Assembly: GCF_014696135.1 (NCBI RefSeq)
Contig: NZ_JACJPP010000025.1
Coordinates: 1-64,000, forward strand
DNA from: Nodosilinea sp. FACHB-141
Lineage (GTDB): Bacteria; Cyanobacteriota; Cyanobacteriia; Phormidesmidales; Phormidesmidaceae
Reading direction: 5' to 3'
DNA length: 64,000 bases
Shown: in pieces, positions 27,255 to 36,200 of the stretch
Layout of the letters: every line of letters begins with the position of its first letter
Numbering within the stretch: the first letter of the stretch is position 1
Notes under the pieces: generated by a model
Told to the model about the DNA's origin: nothing
Databases searched by the model: none
The model's input: only the letters and a program-made list of their open reading frames with translations
Translations under genes and position numbers: made by a program

Positions 27255-29105
27255 ATGAATAAACGATTTCGACGACACCTTCAATGGTTGGGCCTGGTAG
27301 TCCTCGGACTGCTTACAGCAGGTTTAGTCTGGTTCAAACCTGCCTCGCAAGCCGCGACAGAACCCTGGATTCCCACTGTACCCGTGCAGTGGGATAAGCA
27401 GTACGCCCGAGTTCCTGACTGGTCGCAGCTAACTTTTGCTAACCTGCCGCCGCTACTGTCTGGTGGAGCTGTTGACATACCCGGCGACCTAGTCAGCAGC
27501 CTGGGCTACGACCCATCTCGTATCTGGCAAGCGGGGCAGTCGGTGGCTGAGGTGCTGAAGCTAGGTGATTTTCAGACCAGTCTCTACCCCCAGTTATTTA
27601 ATCTCCAAACACTGGCTCAGATGGATCAAATCGACCTGAGCCAGGTGGCCCTGAGCGCTTTGGAGATGGTCGACTGGCAGCGGGTTGAGGATTTGGTCTC
27701 GGCGATTCCGGGGTTAGGCAATCTGCGGTTAGATCAGGTGCCTCCCCTGGATACTCTGGTCTCGGGAGTACTGCCGGTGTCGAGTTTACAAGGACTCAGC
27801 AGCCATGACTTATCTATTGCCAACCTGCTGGCCGAGTTTCCAGATCTGGGCCAACTGAGCCTGGGGCAACTGGGTAGTCAGCTCAATTCGTTTGCCCTGA
27901 CCGATATTCCGGGACTCACCGGCATTTCCTTACAGAACTTTCGGGACTGGGGCAATAGCACCATGGGCGGGGTGCCGGGACTGGCGTCGGTGCCGTTGGA
28001 TCAGATGCCCAATCCGCTCTCCGGGGCTGGGGCGATTGGTCAGATCGATATGGTCTATGGTCAAGCTGAAACCCAGCGGCAGACGACCATTTCAGGCAGT
28101 AAGCAGGCGGGGTTTCAGGTGCCTTGCGCGGACTCCTGCGCCCATGTGGAGTTTGCGGGTACTCCAGGTCTGCACGGGAAACAGTGGATTTCGGGACAGG
28201 CGCAGCAGGTGCCAGGGGGCGAAGGGTTTCTGTCGTTTGTCAATGGCGGTCAGGAGCCTACCGGGCGGCATCCCTTTGGCGATGCGTTCAAGGTGGCGCT
28301 GTGGGATGTGGATGAGTCCTCGGGCACGGTCAGCACCGCGCTGTTCTTTCGCATGTGTCAGCGGGGGGGCTTCTTGAGTCCGGATCTGGGTTGTACGCCT
28401 TACTTCATTGGCCCGGTGCCGTTTATGACCTACCGGGAAACCGATTTTATGATGGTAGGCACTGTAGATGGTGGAAGTGGTGGTCAGGCGGCTTCGAGTC
28501 TGCCCATGGTATCGGCGTCTCCTGGCGTCTTGGGCCAGACAGCTTTACAAAGAGCGCAACTACAAGCCGCTGATCTACCGGGTCTACAACCCTGTGGGAA
28601 TGGCAACAGCGGACTCGATCTGGGAGCACTTTCCACTGCGATCGCTACCCTCAGCCGTTATCCCACCGTCATTGGCCCCTATGGCTGCGATGCTAAAGGC
28701 CACTGCGGTCGTCGGTTAGGCCAATACCCCCTAATGAGCTATCAGCCGGAGGTGAAGGCGATGATTGCGGCTCAACCCGGAGGGCAGGAGTTTCTCAAGC
28801 GGGTCGAGTCTGGGGCTCAGGTTAATGCTGATGAGGTGGAGCGGTTTTTGCCCACAGCGACCCAAACCCATCTGGTAAAGGAATCCTTGCAGGCTATTGC
28901 TGAACAAGCTCAAAGAAATGGGCTGTCGGATGCCGCCCTGATTGAGCGCATTGGCCAGCACTATTTCGGAGGCCCAGGAGTGCCGGTCGAAGGCACAGTG
29001 GCTGACATTCAGGGCCAAGTGTTTCTCGCTCCTCAAACGGCTTCCTTAAGTCAGGCCTATGCCCAGGCCAAAGGCTGTATGGCTCAAGGAGGTGACCAGG
29101 GATGA
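27255..29105 (+). CDS. Exported 616-residue protein of the conjugation operon
   Basis: The protein begins with a signal anchor (LQWLGLVVLGLLTAGLVW, about 9-26). A leucine-patterned region (about 80-270) repeats short DL.QLSL-like phrases, for example LAEFPDLGQLSLGQLGSQL. A second part has several cysteines in pairs (CADSCAH, CQRGG...CTPY, CDAKGHC). The segment CGRRLGQYPLMSY near 495 faintly recalls the G.YQFM motif of lytic transglycosylases, but I see no convincing catalytic Glu. GGGAG lies 8 bases before the ATG. The role is unknown; periplasmic mating-pair or pore function is likely from context. Confidence 0.65.
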   Translation: MNKRFRRHLQWLGLVVLGLLTAGLVWFKPASQAATEPWIPTVPVQWDKQYARVPDWSQLTFANLPPLLSGGAVDIPGDLVSSLGYDPSRIWQAGQSVAEVLKLGDFQTSLYPQLFNLQTLAQMDQIDLSQVALSALEMVDWQRVEDLVSAIPGLGNLRLDQVPPLDTLVSGVLPVSSLQGLSSHDLSIANLLAEFPDLGQLSLGQLGSQLNSFALTDIPGLTGISLQNFRDWGNSTMGGVPGLASVPLDQMPNPLSGAGAIGQIDMVYGQAETQRQTTISGSKQAGFQVPCADSCAHVEFAGTPGLHGKQWISGQAQQVPGGEGFLSFVNGGQEPTGRHPFGDAFKVALWDVDESSGTVSTALFFRMCQRGGFLSPDLGCTPYFIGPVPFMTYRETDFMMVGTVDGGSGGQAASSLPMVSASPGVLGQTALQRAQLQAADLPGLQPCGNGNSGLDLGALSTAIATLSRYPTVIGPYGCDAKGHCGRRLGQYPLMSYQPEVKAMIAAQPGGQEFLKRVESGAQVNADEVERFLPTATQTHLVKESLQAIAEQAQRNGLSDAALIERIGQHYFGGPGVPVEGTVADIQGQVFLAPQTASLSQAYAQAKGCMAQGGDQG

Positions 29106-29632
29106 AACGAGTCTTGCGTGCCAAACCCCTTCCGGTCAGCCTGGTGATGCTTGTGGCTCTGGCTATTTGGCTCTGGCCTCGACCATCTCAGATGGACTGG
29201 CGCTTAGCTCAAGAGGTGGCTCCCCTGCCTTTGCTCAGTCAGATGATGCAGGACAACCTCAGCCCTACTTTTCCGGTCGATCCGGGTCAGATGCAGATGT
29301 GCAAGGTGCAGGTTGCAGGCCAACGTCAGCCGCTGTACTTGGTGGATTCTCGGGTTGAAGGAAGGGAAATGCAGCCGCTCTGTGGAGCGATTGGCTGTGC
29401 CTTCTTTGCCTATATTCCCCAGAACACTGACTTTCAGCGGGTACTGGCCACCTATCTCAATCCCCACGTACCGCCAGGCCGGAGCCTAATTGAGCCGACG
29501 ATAACCGTAGAACATGGCTTACCTCGACTGGTGGTGAACCAGTTGAGTGCCGAAGGCTTGCAGCAATACACCTTGGGCTTCAACGGTCAGGCCTACGAGA
29601 TTCAGCAAATCGACACCTTGGCAGGATCATGA
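29102..29632 (+). CDS. Exported 176-residue protein of the conjugation operon
   Basis: The protein has an N-terminal hydrophobic signal or anchor (VSLVMLVALAIWLWP, about 12-26) and a small soluble domain with three cysteines (MCKVQV, LCGAIGCAFF). No family is recognised. It overlaps the upstream gene (ATGA) and the coupling-protein gene (ATGA), so it is certainly part of the operon. It may be an envelope component, such as a VirB7- or TraN-like accessory, but that is speculation. Confidence 0.6.
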   Translation: MKRVLRAKPLPVSLVMLVALAIWLWPRPSQMDWRLAQEVAPLPLLSQMMQDNLSPTFPVDPGQMQMCKVQVAGQRQPLYLVDSRVEGREMQPLCGAIGCAFFAYIPQNTDFQRVLATYLNPHVPPGRSLIEPTITVEHGLPRLVVNQLSAEGLQQYTLGFNGQAYEIQQIDTLAGS

Positions 29633-31347
29633 CGACCTCCTCTCAACCCCAAAGCCCTCTGGATCTCAGCATCCTACGGGATACTGCTCAACCCTTCTTG
29701 GATTCCAGCATGGGTACTCTGCTGCTCGGCCTGGTGGTGCTGTGGGTGGGGATGAGTCTGTTTGGCAACAGCACCAACAAGAACAAGCTGGCGACCGGGC
29801 GCTTTGCAGGTAACGCCGAACGGCGACGGGCGAAAGCTCTGGGGCGCAAGCAGCAAAAGCAGCGGCATCCAGCCAAAGTACCACTCAAAGCTGGGGATCT
29901 CGATATTCCCCAAGCCCAGCAAAGTATTGTGGTAGCCGGAGCACCGGACTCGGGGAAAACCTACAGCATCATTGATCCGGCGATTCGCTCGGCGATCGCT
30001 CAGGGCTTCCCCATCGTGGTCTACGATTTCAAAGGCAGTCAGCTCGCGGCCCATGCCGCCTGGGCCTCCAGCCAGGGGTATCAAGTCGATGTGTTTGCGC
30101 CAGGTCAGCCCTACACCGGCATCTGCAACCCCCTAGATTTTCTTGAAGATGAAACCGATGCCCTGATGGCCTCGCAGCTCGCGGCGGTGCTGCAAAAGAA
30201 TACCCAGCGGGACGGTGGCTACCGGGATAACGACTTTTTCAATAGTGCCGGTACGAATCTGGTCGAGGCGGTGATGCTGCTGGCCAAGCGCACGCCCTAC
30301 CCCGACCTGCTGATGGCGAACAAAATCTTGAACCTTTCCAACCTGCCAGGGCGCATCCGACAGGCGGGAGAGTCGGGATGGATTCCGCCCTGGACGATGG
30401 AGAGTTTTAACCAGCTGATTGCCTCGGAGGAAGCTGATAAGCAGATTGCGGGGATTGTCGCCACCGCCCAGCGCACGTTCAAAACGTTTACCGGCAAGCA
30501 GTTGGTGTCCAGCTTCTGCGGCAAGACCACTATTCCGCTGGATATGACTGGCAAGCGCATTCTGTTTTTGCAGGTAGATATCCAAAAGCGCGATGCCGTC
30601 AGCCCCCTGCTAGCGGCCATCCTCCACCTGATCGTCACCCGCAACTTTGCCCGGTCTCGATCTGAACCGCTGGTGATCGCCCTCGATGAGTTACCGACGC
30701 TCTACCTGCCGGATCTACCCAAGTGGATCAACGAGTTTCGCTCCTACGGGTTTGTGGCGCTGCTGGGCTACCAGAACTTTGCTCAACTCCAGCACATCTA
30801 TGGGCGCGATCTGTCCAGGGCACTATTTGCCGCCTGTGGTACCAAGGTGTTCTTCAACCCCAAAGACAGGGAGACGGCTCAGGAGTTCTCGGGCTACCTG
30901 GGCGAAAAGGACGTGCGCATCTACACCCGCTCCCGCAGCCAGGGTCGCTACGGCAGTAATAGTCGTTCGGAGCAGTGCCAGCGGGTGCCGCTGATGACGG
31001 CGGATCAGATCCTGAAGCTGGATCAGGGGGAGTGTGTGTTTATCAACCCGGCCTACCGAGGCGGGGGCGAGGCGTTCGTACCGCTGCGGGTGCGGGTGAA
31101 GATTTCAAAAACAGAGCAGGCGATTCAAGCCAGGAGTGAATCCCTGTGGCACAGCACGGTGCAACAGAAACTCATCGCCCGCTGCCAACAGCAGCAGACC
31201 CTAACAGATTTAGATGACGAGAACCAAAAGCGCAAGGAAATCGCCGAGTGCTTGTTTCCTCTACCCCTGGGTGGCGGGCAGCCGCTATCAGGGCTATCTG
31301 CCAGTTCTGACATTACCGAAGACGAATTCGATGAGGCATTACGATGA
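29629..31347 (+). CDS. virD4: VirD4/TraD-like type IV coupling ATPase
   Basis: The 572-residue protein has one clear N-terminal membrane segment (about 28-46), Walker A GAPDSGKTYS (about 104-113), the coupling-protein segments VVYDFKGSQ and GICNPLDF, Walker B LVIALDELPTL (about 346-356) and a LLGYQNFAQLQ motif after it, followed by FNPKDRETAQEFS. These are the hallmarks of VirD4. It links the relaxase-DNA complex to the secretion channel. The start overlaps the previous stop, and its own stop overlaps the next start. Confidence 0.9.
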   Translation: MTTSSQPQSPLDLSILRDTAQPFLDSSMGTLLLGLVVLWVGMSLFGNSTNKNKLATGRFAGNAERRRAKALGRKQQKQRHPAKVPLKAGDLDIPQAQQSIVVAGAPDSGKTYSIIDPAIRSAIAQGFPIVVYDFKGSQLAAHAAWASSQGYQVDVFAPGQPYTGICNPLDFLEDETDALMASQLAAVLQKNTQRDGGYRDNDFFNSAGTNLVEAVMLLAKRTPYPDLLMANKILNLSNLPGRIRQAGESGWIPPWTMESFNQLIASEEADKQIAGIVATAQRTFKTFTGKQLVSSFCGKTTIPLDMTGKRILFLQVDIQKRDAVSPLLAAILHLIVTRNFARSRSEPLVIALDELPTLYLPDLPKWINEFRSYGFVALLGYQNFAQLQHIYGRDLSRALFAACGTKVFFNPKDRETAQEFSGYLGEKDVRIYTRSRSQGRYGSNSRSEQCQRVPLMTADQILKLDQGECVFINPAYRGGGEAFVPLRVRVKISKTEQAIQARSESLWHSTVQQKLIARCQQQQTLTDLDDENQKRKEIAECLFPLPLGGGQPLSGLSASSDITEDEFDEALR

Positions 31348-31679
31348 ACCACACTGTAACAACTTGGGGACTTTCCCCAAGGGCCACGTCGTTTTTAAGC
31401 CAGCACCCAGAGCAACTACCTGCACTGGCTGAAGCAAAAGCCTTACCGCCGTTACCCCCTGGCTATGTGCCAGAGGTAGTGGAGGTGTTGTTTGACGACT
31501 TGCCCTACCTCCGAGCGGTAAACGGAGAATTGATTTTTTCCAGAGACTGCCTGACTGACTACGAGCCTGGCTGCGTGGAATATCGCCTGGATGACCAACT
31601 AGCCTTTTTCCAAGTCGGCGGTGACGTGGTGGTTGACCGATTGGGTGGTCTGGCGCTGGTGCAGGGGAGGGTGGCATGA
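31344..31679 (+). CDS. Uncharacterised 111-residue protein
   Basis: The small acidic protein has no signal or membrane segment. It contains a proline-rich LPPLPPGYVPEVVE stretch and a C-terminal beta-rich part. It overlaps virD4 (ATGA) and the next gene (ATGA), so it is translated as part of the operon. No family is recognised. Confidence 0.65.
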   Translation: MNHTVTTWGLSPRATSFLSQHPEQLPALAEAKALPPLPPGYVPEVVEVLFDDLPYLRAVNGELIFSRDCLTDYEPGCVEYRLDDQLAFFQVGGDVVVDRLGGLALVQGRVA

Positions 31680-33205
31680 ATCCCTTTGTGATTAGTCCCC
31701 AAGAAGCCCAGGCGATTCAGGAGGATGAGGTGCAGCTGGTGATGGCCTTGACCCAGGTCAGTCAGCGGTTAGCGATGACATTTAAACAATCACTGCCACT
31801 TCCCCCGATGGGTCAAGATGACTTGCGGATTCAGCTGGGGCAACGGGTGGTTTATGGTCAACTGGCCGATGGCACGATTCGGCGAGAGCTGAATCTCAAT
31901 AGCTTGAAGGTGATTTTGGATGCCATTCAGCAGCCAGTCACTCCAGGCGTTGATCCAGATGTGTACAGGGGTAAAGTTCCAGCGATTGAGATCCGCGATC
32001 GCGGTGCTGTGCTGTTTCGTGAAGAACGGGATGGTGTCATTACCGTCAACCAAATTCAGATGCAGATTGGGGAGGCTGTTGAACAAGCTCGACCTACTGC
32101 TCCCAGTCCAGCCCTGAATGGGTGGAACGGGAAAACCCCTGACGCTCCATCGCCAGACCTGACGGTTGACCCAGAGGCTGTGACTCAGATCGCAGCCCGG
32201 CTGATCAACCCTCTCAACGAATCGAAACCTATCTACGATGCCGTCGCTGTAGGCGACTACCAGATCAAACAGAGTGGTCACCACCTGAGCGTTAGTCGGG
32301 ATGACCAAGTGATTCTGGTAATGCGCGATGGGGCAGTGGTGTCCAACCAGTTGCAGGACGTTGACCGAGCGGCATTCCTGGAACTGGATACCCGGCTCTC
32401 CCCAGCCGTGGCCGCAGAAGCGGCTCTGCCAGAGCTATCCCAGAATGGTTCGACGCCTCCAGTATTGACCGTACTGAACCAGGCCGTGGAACAGTCAGGG
32501 GATAGTCCGACTAAGACCCTGCTGAAGGCGACGATAGAGCAGTGGCAAGGCCAGACTCTAGATGTCCGCGTGACTCAGTGGCTCAGTCAGCATCTGGAGA
32601 ACCGACGTAATCAGCAGATGGCGCGGGCGGTGGTGGAGCTTTTTCAGCGGGGACACGAGCGTACCGGAGAAACCCTCTACCAAATCGGGGACTACAGCCT
32701 CAGCCGCAAAGCCAGTGGCGACTACAGCCTGCGTGATCAGAGGGGAGAACTGATGCAGGTGCGGGTGAGCAAGTCTACAGGACTAGGCCGGGGCATTGAG
32801 GTGGTATCGGTAGCCGAGCGGGTCAGCGATTTTCAGCGGCAGGAGTTGAGCCGCCTGCGCCACAACCGGGCCGCTATGCCCCAGGGCAAGCTGGATGTGG
32901 AAGCCGTCTATGCGGCTCGCACCCGCCGGGTCGAGCATACCGTACGGAACTTCCTCCAAAGCCACGTCTATGCCAATGCCTGGAATAAGGAGGGTGGCCA
33001 GTTCAAGCTGGAAGTGGGCAACGACGACCTGCTGCGCATTACCGATAAGTGGGGGCGAGGGGTGGTGTTTGAACGCCACCACAGCAACGTGGTCTCCCGG
33101 CTGAACCAGCAGGATTTGCTCCACTTCGAGCGGTTGGAGCAGCGGATGCAGCTAGTGAAACAGCAAACCCATCGTCAGCCTAAGGCCCAGATGGAGCTGG
33201 GCTGA
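31676..33205 (+). CDS. Uncharacterised 509-residue plasmid protein
   Basis: The protein is soluble, with a helical N-terminus, a beta-rich middle that repeats a TLYQIGDYSLSRKASGDYSL-like theme (also seen as AVGDYQIKQSGHHLSV near 190), and a helical C-terminus with LRITDKWGRGVVFERH. The doubled G.Y.(I/L) motif suggests two copies of one small beta domain. It is the last gene of the coupled operon before the giant helicase gene. A DNA-processing accessory role is possible; nothing firmer can be said. Confidence 0.6.
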   Translation: MNPFVISPQEAQAIQEDEVQLVMALTQVSQRLAMTFKQSLPLPPMGQDDLRIQLGQRVVYGQLADGTIRRELNLNSLKVILDAIQQPVTPGVDPDVYRGKVPAIEIRDRGAVLFREERDGVITVNQIQMQIGEAVEQARPTAPSPALNGWNGKTPDAPSPDLTVDPEAVTQIAARLINPLNESKPIYDAVAVGDYQIKQSGHHLSVSRDDQVILVMRDGAVVSNQLQDVDRAAFLELDTRLSPAVAAEAALPELSQNGSTPPVLTVLNQAVEQSGDSPTKTLLKATIEQWQGQTLDVRVTQWLSQHLENRRNQQMARAVVELFQRGHERTGETLYQIGDYSLSRKASGDYSLRDQRGELMQVRVSKSTGLGRGIEVVSVAERVSDFQRQELSRLRHNRAAMPQGKLDVEAVYAARTRRVEHTVRNFLQSHVYANAWNKEGGQFKLEVGNDDLLRITDKWGRGVVFERHHSNVVSRLNQQDLLHFERLEQRMQLVKQQTHRQPKAQMELG

Positions 33206-33270
33206 GCCACCACCGCAATCAGGGATTCTCCGGCATCTACCAAGACCGTCCGTTCCCGGAGACCATCACC

Positions 33271-36200
33271 ATGGGCCATCCTCAGTTGGCTGAGGCCTAT
33301 GCGTCCTACTTCCTATCAGGTCAGGGCTTTGGCTCCATTGTCGAAGCTCGACGGTTTGCGGCGGCGGTGCTGGGGGAGGCGGTGCAGCCAGGGACAGCGT
33401 TGGCCAAGGTAGTCGATGAATCTGTTGAGGCTGCTGTGGTCAGGGCCGGGCAGCAGATGGTCGGGGGTTCTCAGACGACTCACGAGGCCTACGATCGCCT
33501 GGTGGACTTGCTCCAGCAACAGCCCAACTTGAGCGTACGGTCATCGACTTCGGTGCTGCAACAGGCCTACAGTACGCCGATTCCAATTGCTTACCTGGCC
33601 TCTGTGCTCGGGGGCATAAATGCGGAAACCACCGTGTACGAGCCCACGGCTGGCAATGGAGCGCTGCTGATTGGGGCCAATCCATATCGGGTGACTGCCA
33701 ATGAGCTAAATCCAGATCGCTGGGCTGAACTGCAAACCCGAGGCTTTCGCCAGCTCACCCAGGCCGATGCCCTGACCTATAAGCCTGAGACCCAAGTGGA
33801 TGTGGTCATCTGTAACCCGCCCTTTGGAGTAGTCAAAGACGAGCAGCGCCACACCCGCCGATTCCCCATCGCCGACACCTGGACAACTCAAATAGACCAG
33901 GTGATCGCCCTGAAGGCGTTGACGGTGATGAAGGAGGGTGGTCGAGCCGTACTGATTTTAGGAGGCAAGCAAGGTCGTGAAGGCGAACACCGCTCGGAGC
34001 GCTACAACAGCCGTGAGAGCCGAGCCTTCTATTACCTGCTGTATCGCCATCACCGGGTCACCCAGCATGTCTCCATCTGGGGTGACCTGTACCGGAAGCA
34101 GGGCGCGGGTTTTCCCATCGACGTAATTGTGATTGAGGGTAGGGGGCAATCAAAACGCCCCCTACCCGCCGCTGAAGTGCCTGCCATCTACACATCGTTT
34201 ACTGAACTAAAGGAGTTGATTCTCAATGAACCTATCCACCAGGCCCGTTTCACCCTGGACGTACCCGTTCATGACCAGCCAGTATCCCAGCTTTCCCAAC
34301 CTCTGGACATTGGAGGGCCTGGGAACGCTATTCATCGTCAAGGTGCCGCCACAGATGGAACAGTTGAGCGAAGCGACTTACTTGCAGCTGATGCAAACTC
34401 GGCTAGACAGAATGATTCAGGACTCCATCTCGGAAACCTCTCAGATCGAGACGCAGCAACAGTTAGCCACCACCCTCAGCGAATTGGACTGGGCTCAGGA
34501 GATTCCGATACTGGAGCCGGACGAGGAGCCGGACTTGGCTCTGGAGTATTGGCGGCAGCAGTGGGCGGAGACCTTGATTCGGAACAACTGGCGGTTTCGG
34601 GAACGACTCGGCTATTACGGGGGGATCTTTCCGGTAACGCCCGTAACCCCCAGCTATCCGGATTACCTGGACTGGCTGAGCCTCCACGACGAGACCACGC
34701 TAGAGGCGTGGCTGAACGAACTGAGTCTGTAGCCCTTCACCCAGAACTCACCATGAATACTCCTCTTTCAACCGGCGAGGCTGTGACTTCGTCGGCAGAC
34801 ACTTACGATGTCCAGCCCCGGCAAGTGGCCTATGTGCCCAAAAGCAAGGGCTTTTCAACCCAGACTCTAATTCCCTTCAACATGGCCAGTGCGGCGCAGC
34901 AGGCGCTAGAGCGATTCGAGCAGCAGCACGGCGACATTGATGAGTACCTGGCCATTCGCCTGGGCTATGGCTCAGTGGCGGAGCTGCACGGCTACTTTAG
35001 CGCTGAACAGGTCGATGCTTCAGCTCTGGCGATCAGCAATATCGAGCGAGGAGCTGGGTTCATCACGGGAGACCAGACCGGCATTGGCAAGGGCCGCATC
35101 TGTGCCAGCATCATGCGCTATGCCCAGCAGCAGGGGAAGATTGCCCTGTTCATCACCAAGGACAAACCCCTCTATGCCGACATGATGCGGGATGTGGAGG
35201 ATATTGGCCTGCGGCGGTTTACGCCCTTCATTACCGATAGTGGTACCGAGATTCCGCTGGCCAATGGGGCGGCGTTGAAGACGGCTGGGGCGGCCAAGCA
35301 GCAGGCAGAAATGCAGTCGATGATTCAACAGGGCAACCTGGGCCGCTACAGCGCGGTGTTCACCACCTACAGCCAGCTTCAGACGGTGGGAAAGAAAGAA
35401 CCGCTGCGGCGGACGTTTCTGAGACGGATGGCTCCAAATGCGATCTTGATTCTGGATGAGGCCCACCAAGCGGGGGGCAGCAAGGGCGGGTGGAAGGAAG
35501 CGGGACCACCGGATCGGGCTGACTTTGTGCGGGAACTCATCGATCTGTCGTCGGGGGTATTTTATTCCTCGGCCACCTACGCTAAGCGGGCGGATGTGAT
35601 GGATCTCTATGCCCGGCGCACCGATCTGCGGTTGGGTGTTAGCAGCATGACGGTGCTGGAGAACATCCTTACCCGTGGAGGTGTTCCCCTTCAGCAGATT
35701 GTCGCCAGCAAGTTTGTGGCTTCGGGGCAAATGCTACGGCGAGAGCGATCTTACGAGGGCATCTCGTTTCAGGCCAAAACGGTGCCGGTGGATCGGGAGG
35801 TGGCCGACGACTTCTCGGCGGCGATGCGGGCGATTAAGGATTTTGACCGGGCCAAGCAGAAGGCGGTAAAAGCGATCAGTAATGAGGCGAAGGCGGAAGC
35901 TAAAGCCTTAGGAGAAGATGGGGCGATTGGCGAGGTGGGAGCTAGGAGTACCAACTTCACCTCGTTGATGCACAACTGCATTGAGCAGGGCCTGTTGGCA
36001 CAAAAGGCAAATGCGACGGTGGAGGAGGCGATTGCAGCCCTGAACCGGGGTGAGAAGCCCGTAATTACGGTGGCCAACACCATGGGTAGCTTCATTGAGG
36101 CCTATGCGGAGTCCCAAGATTTGAGCCCTGGGGATGCCATAAGCCTCTCCTTTGGGAATCTGCTAGAGCGGTATTTGGAGCGATCTAGAGATGTGGTGGT

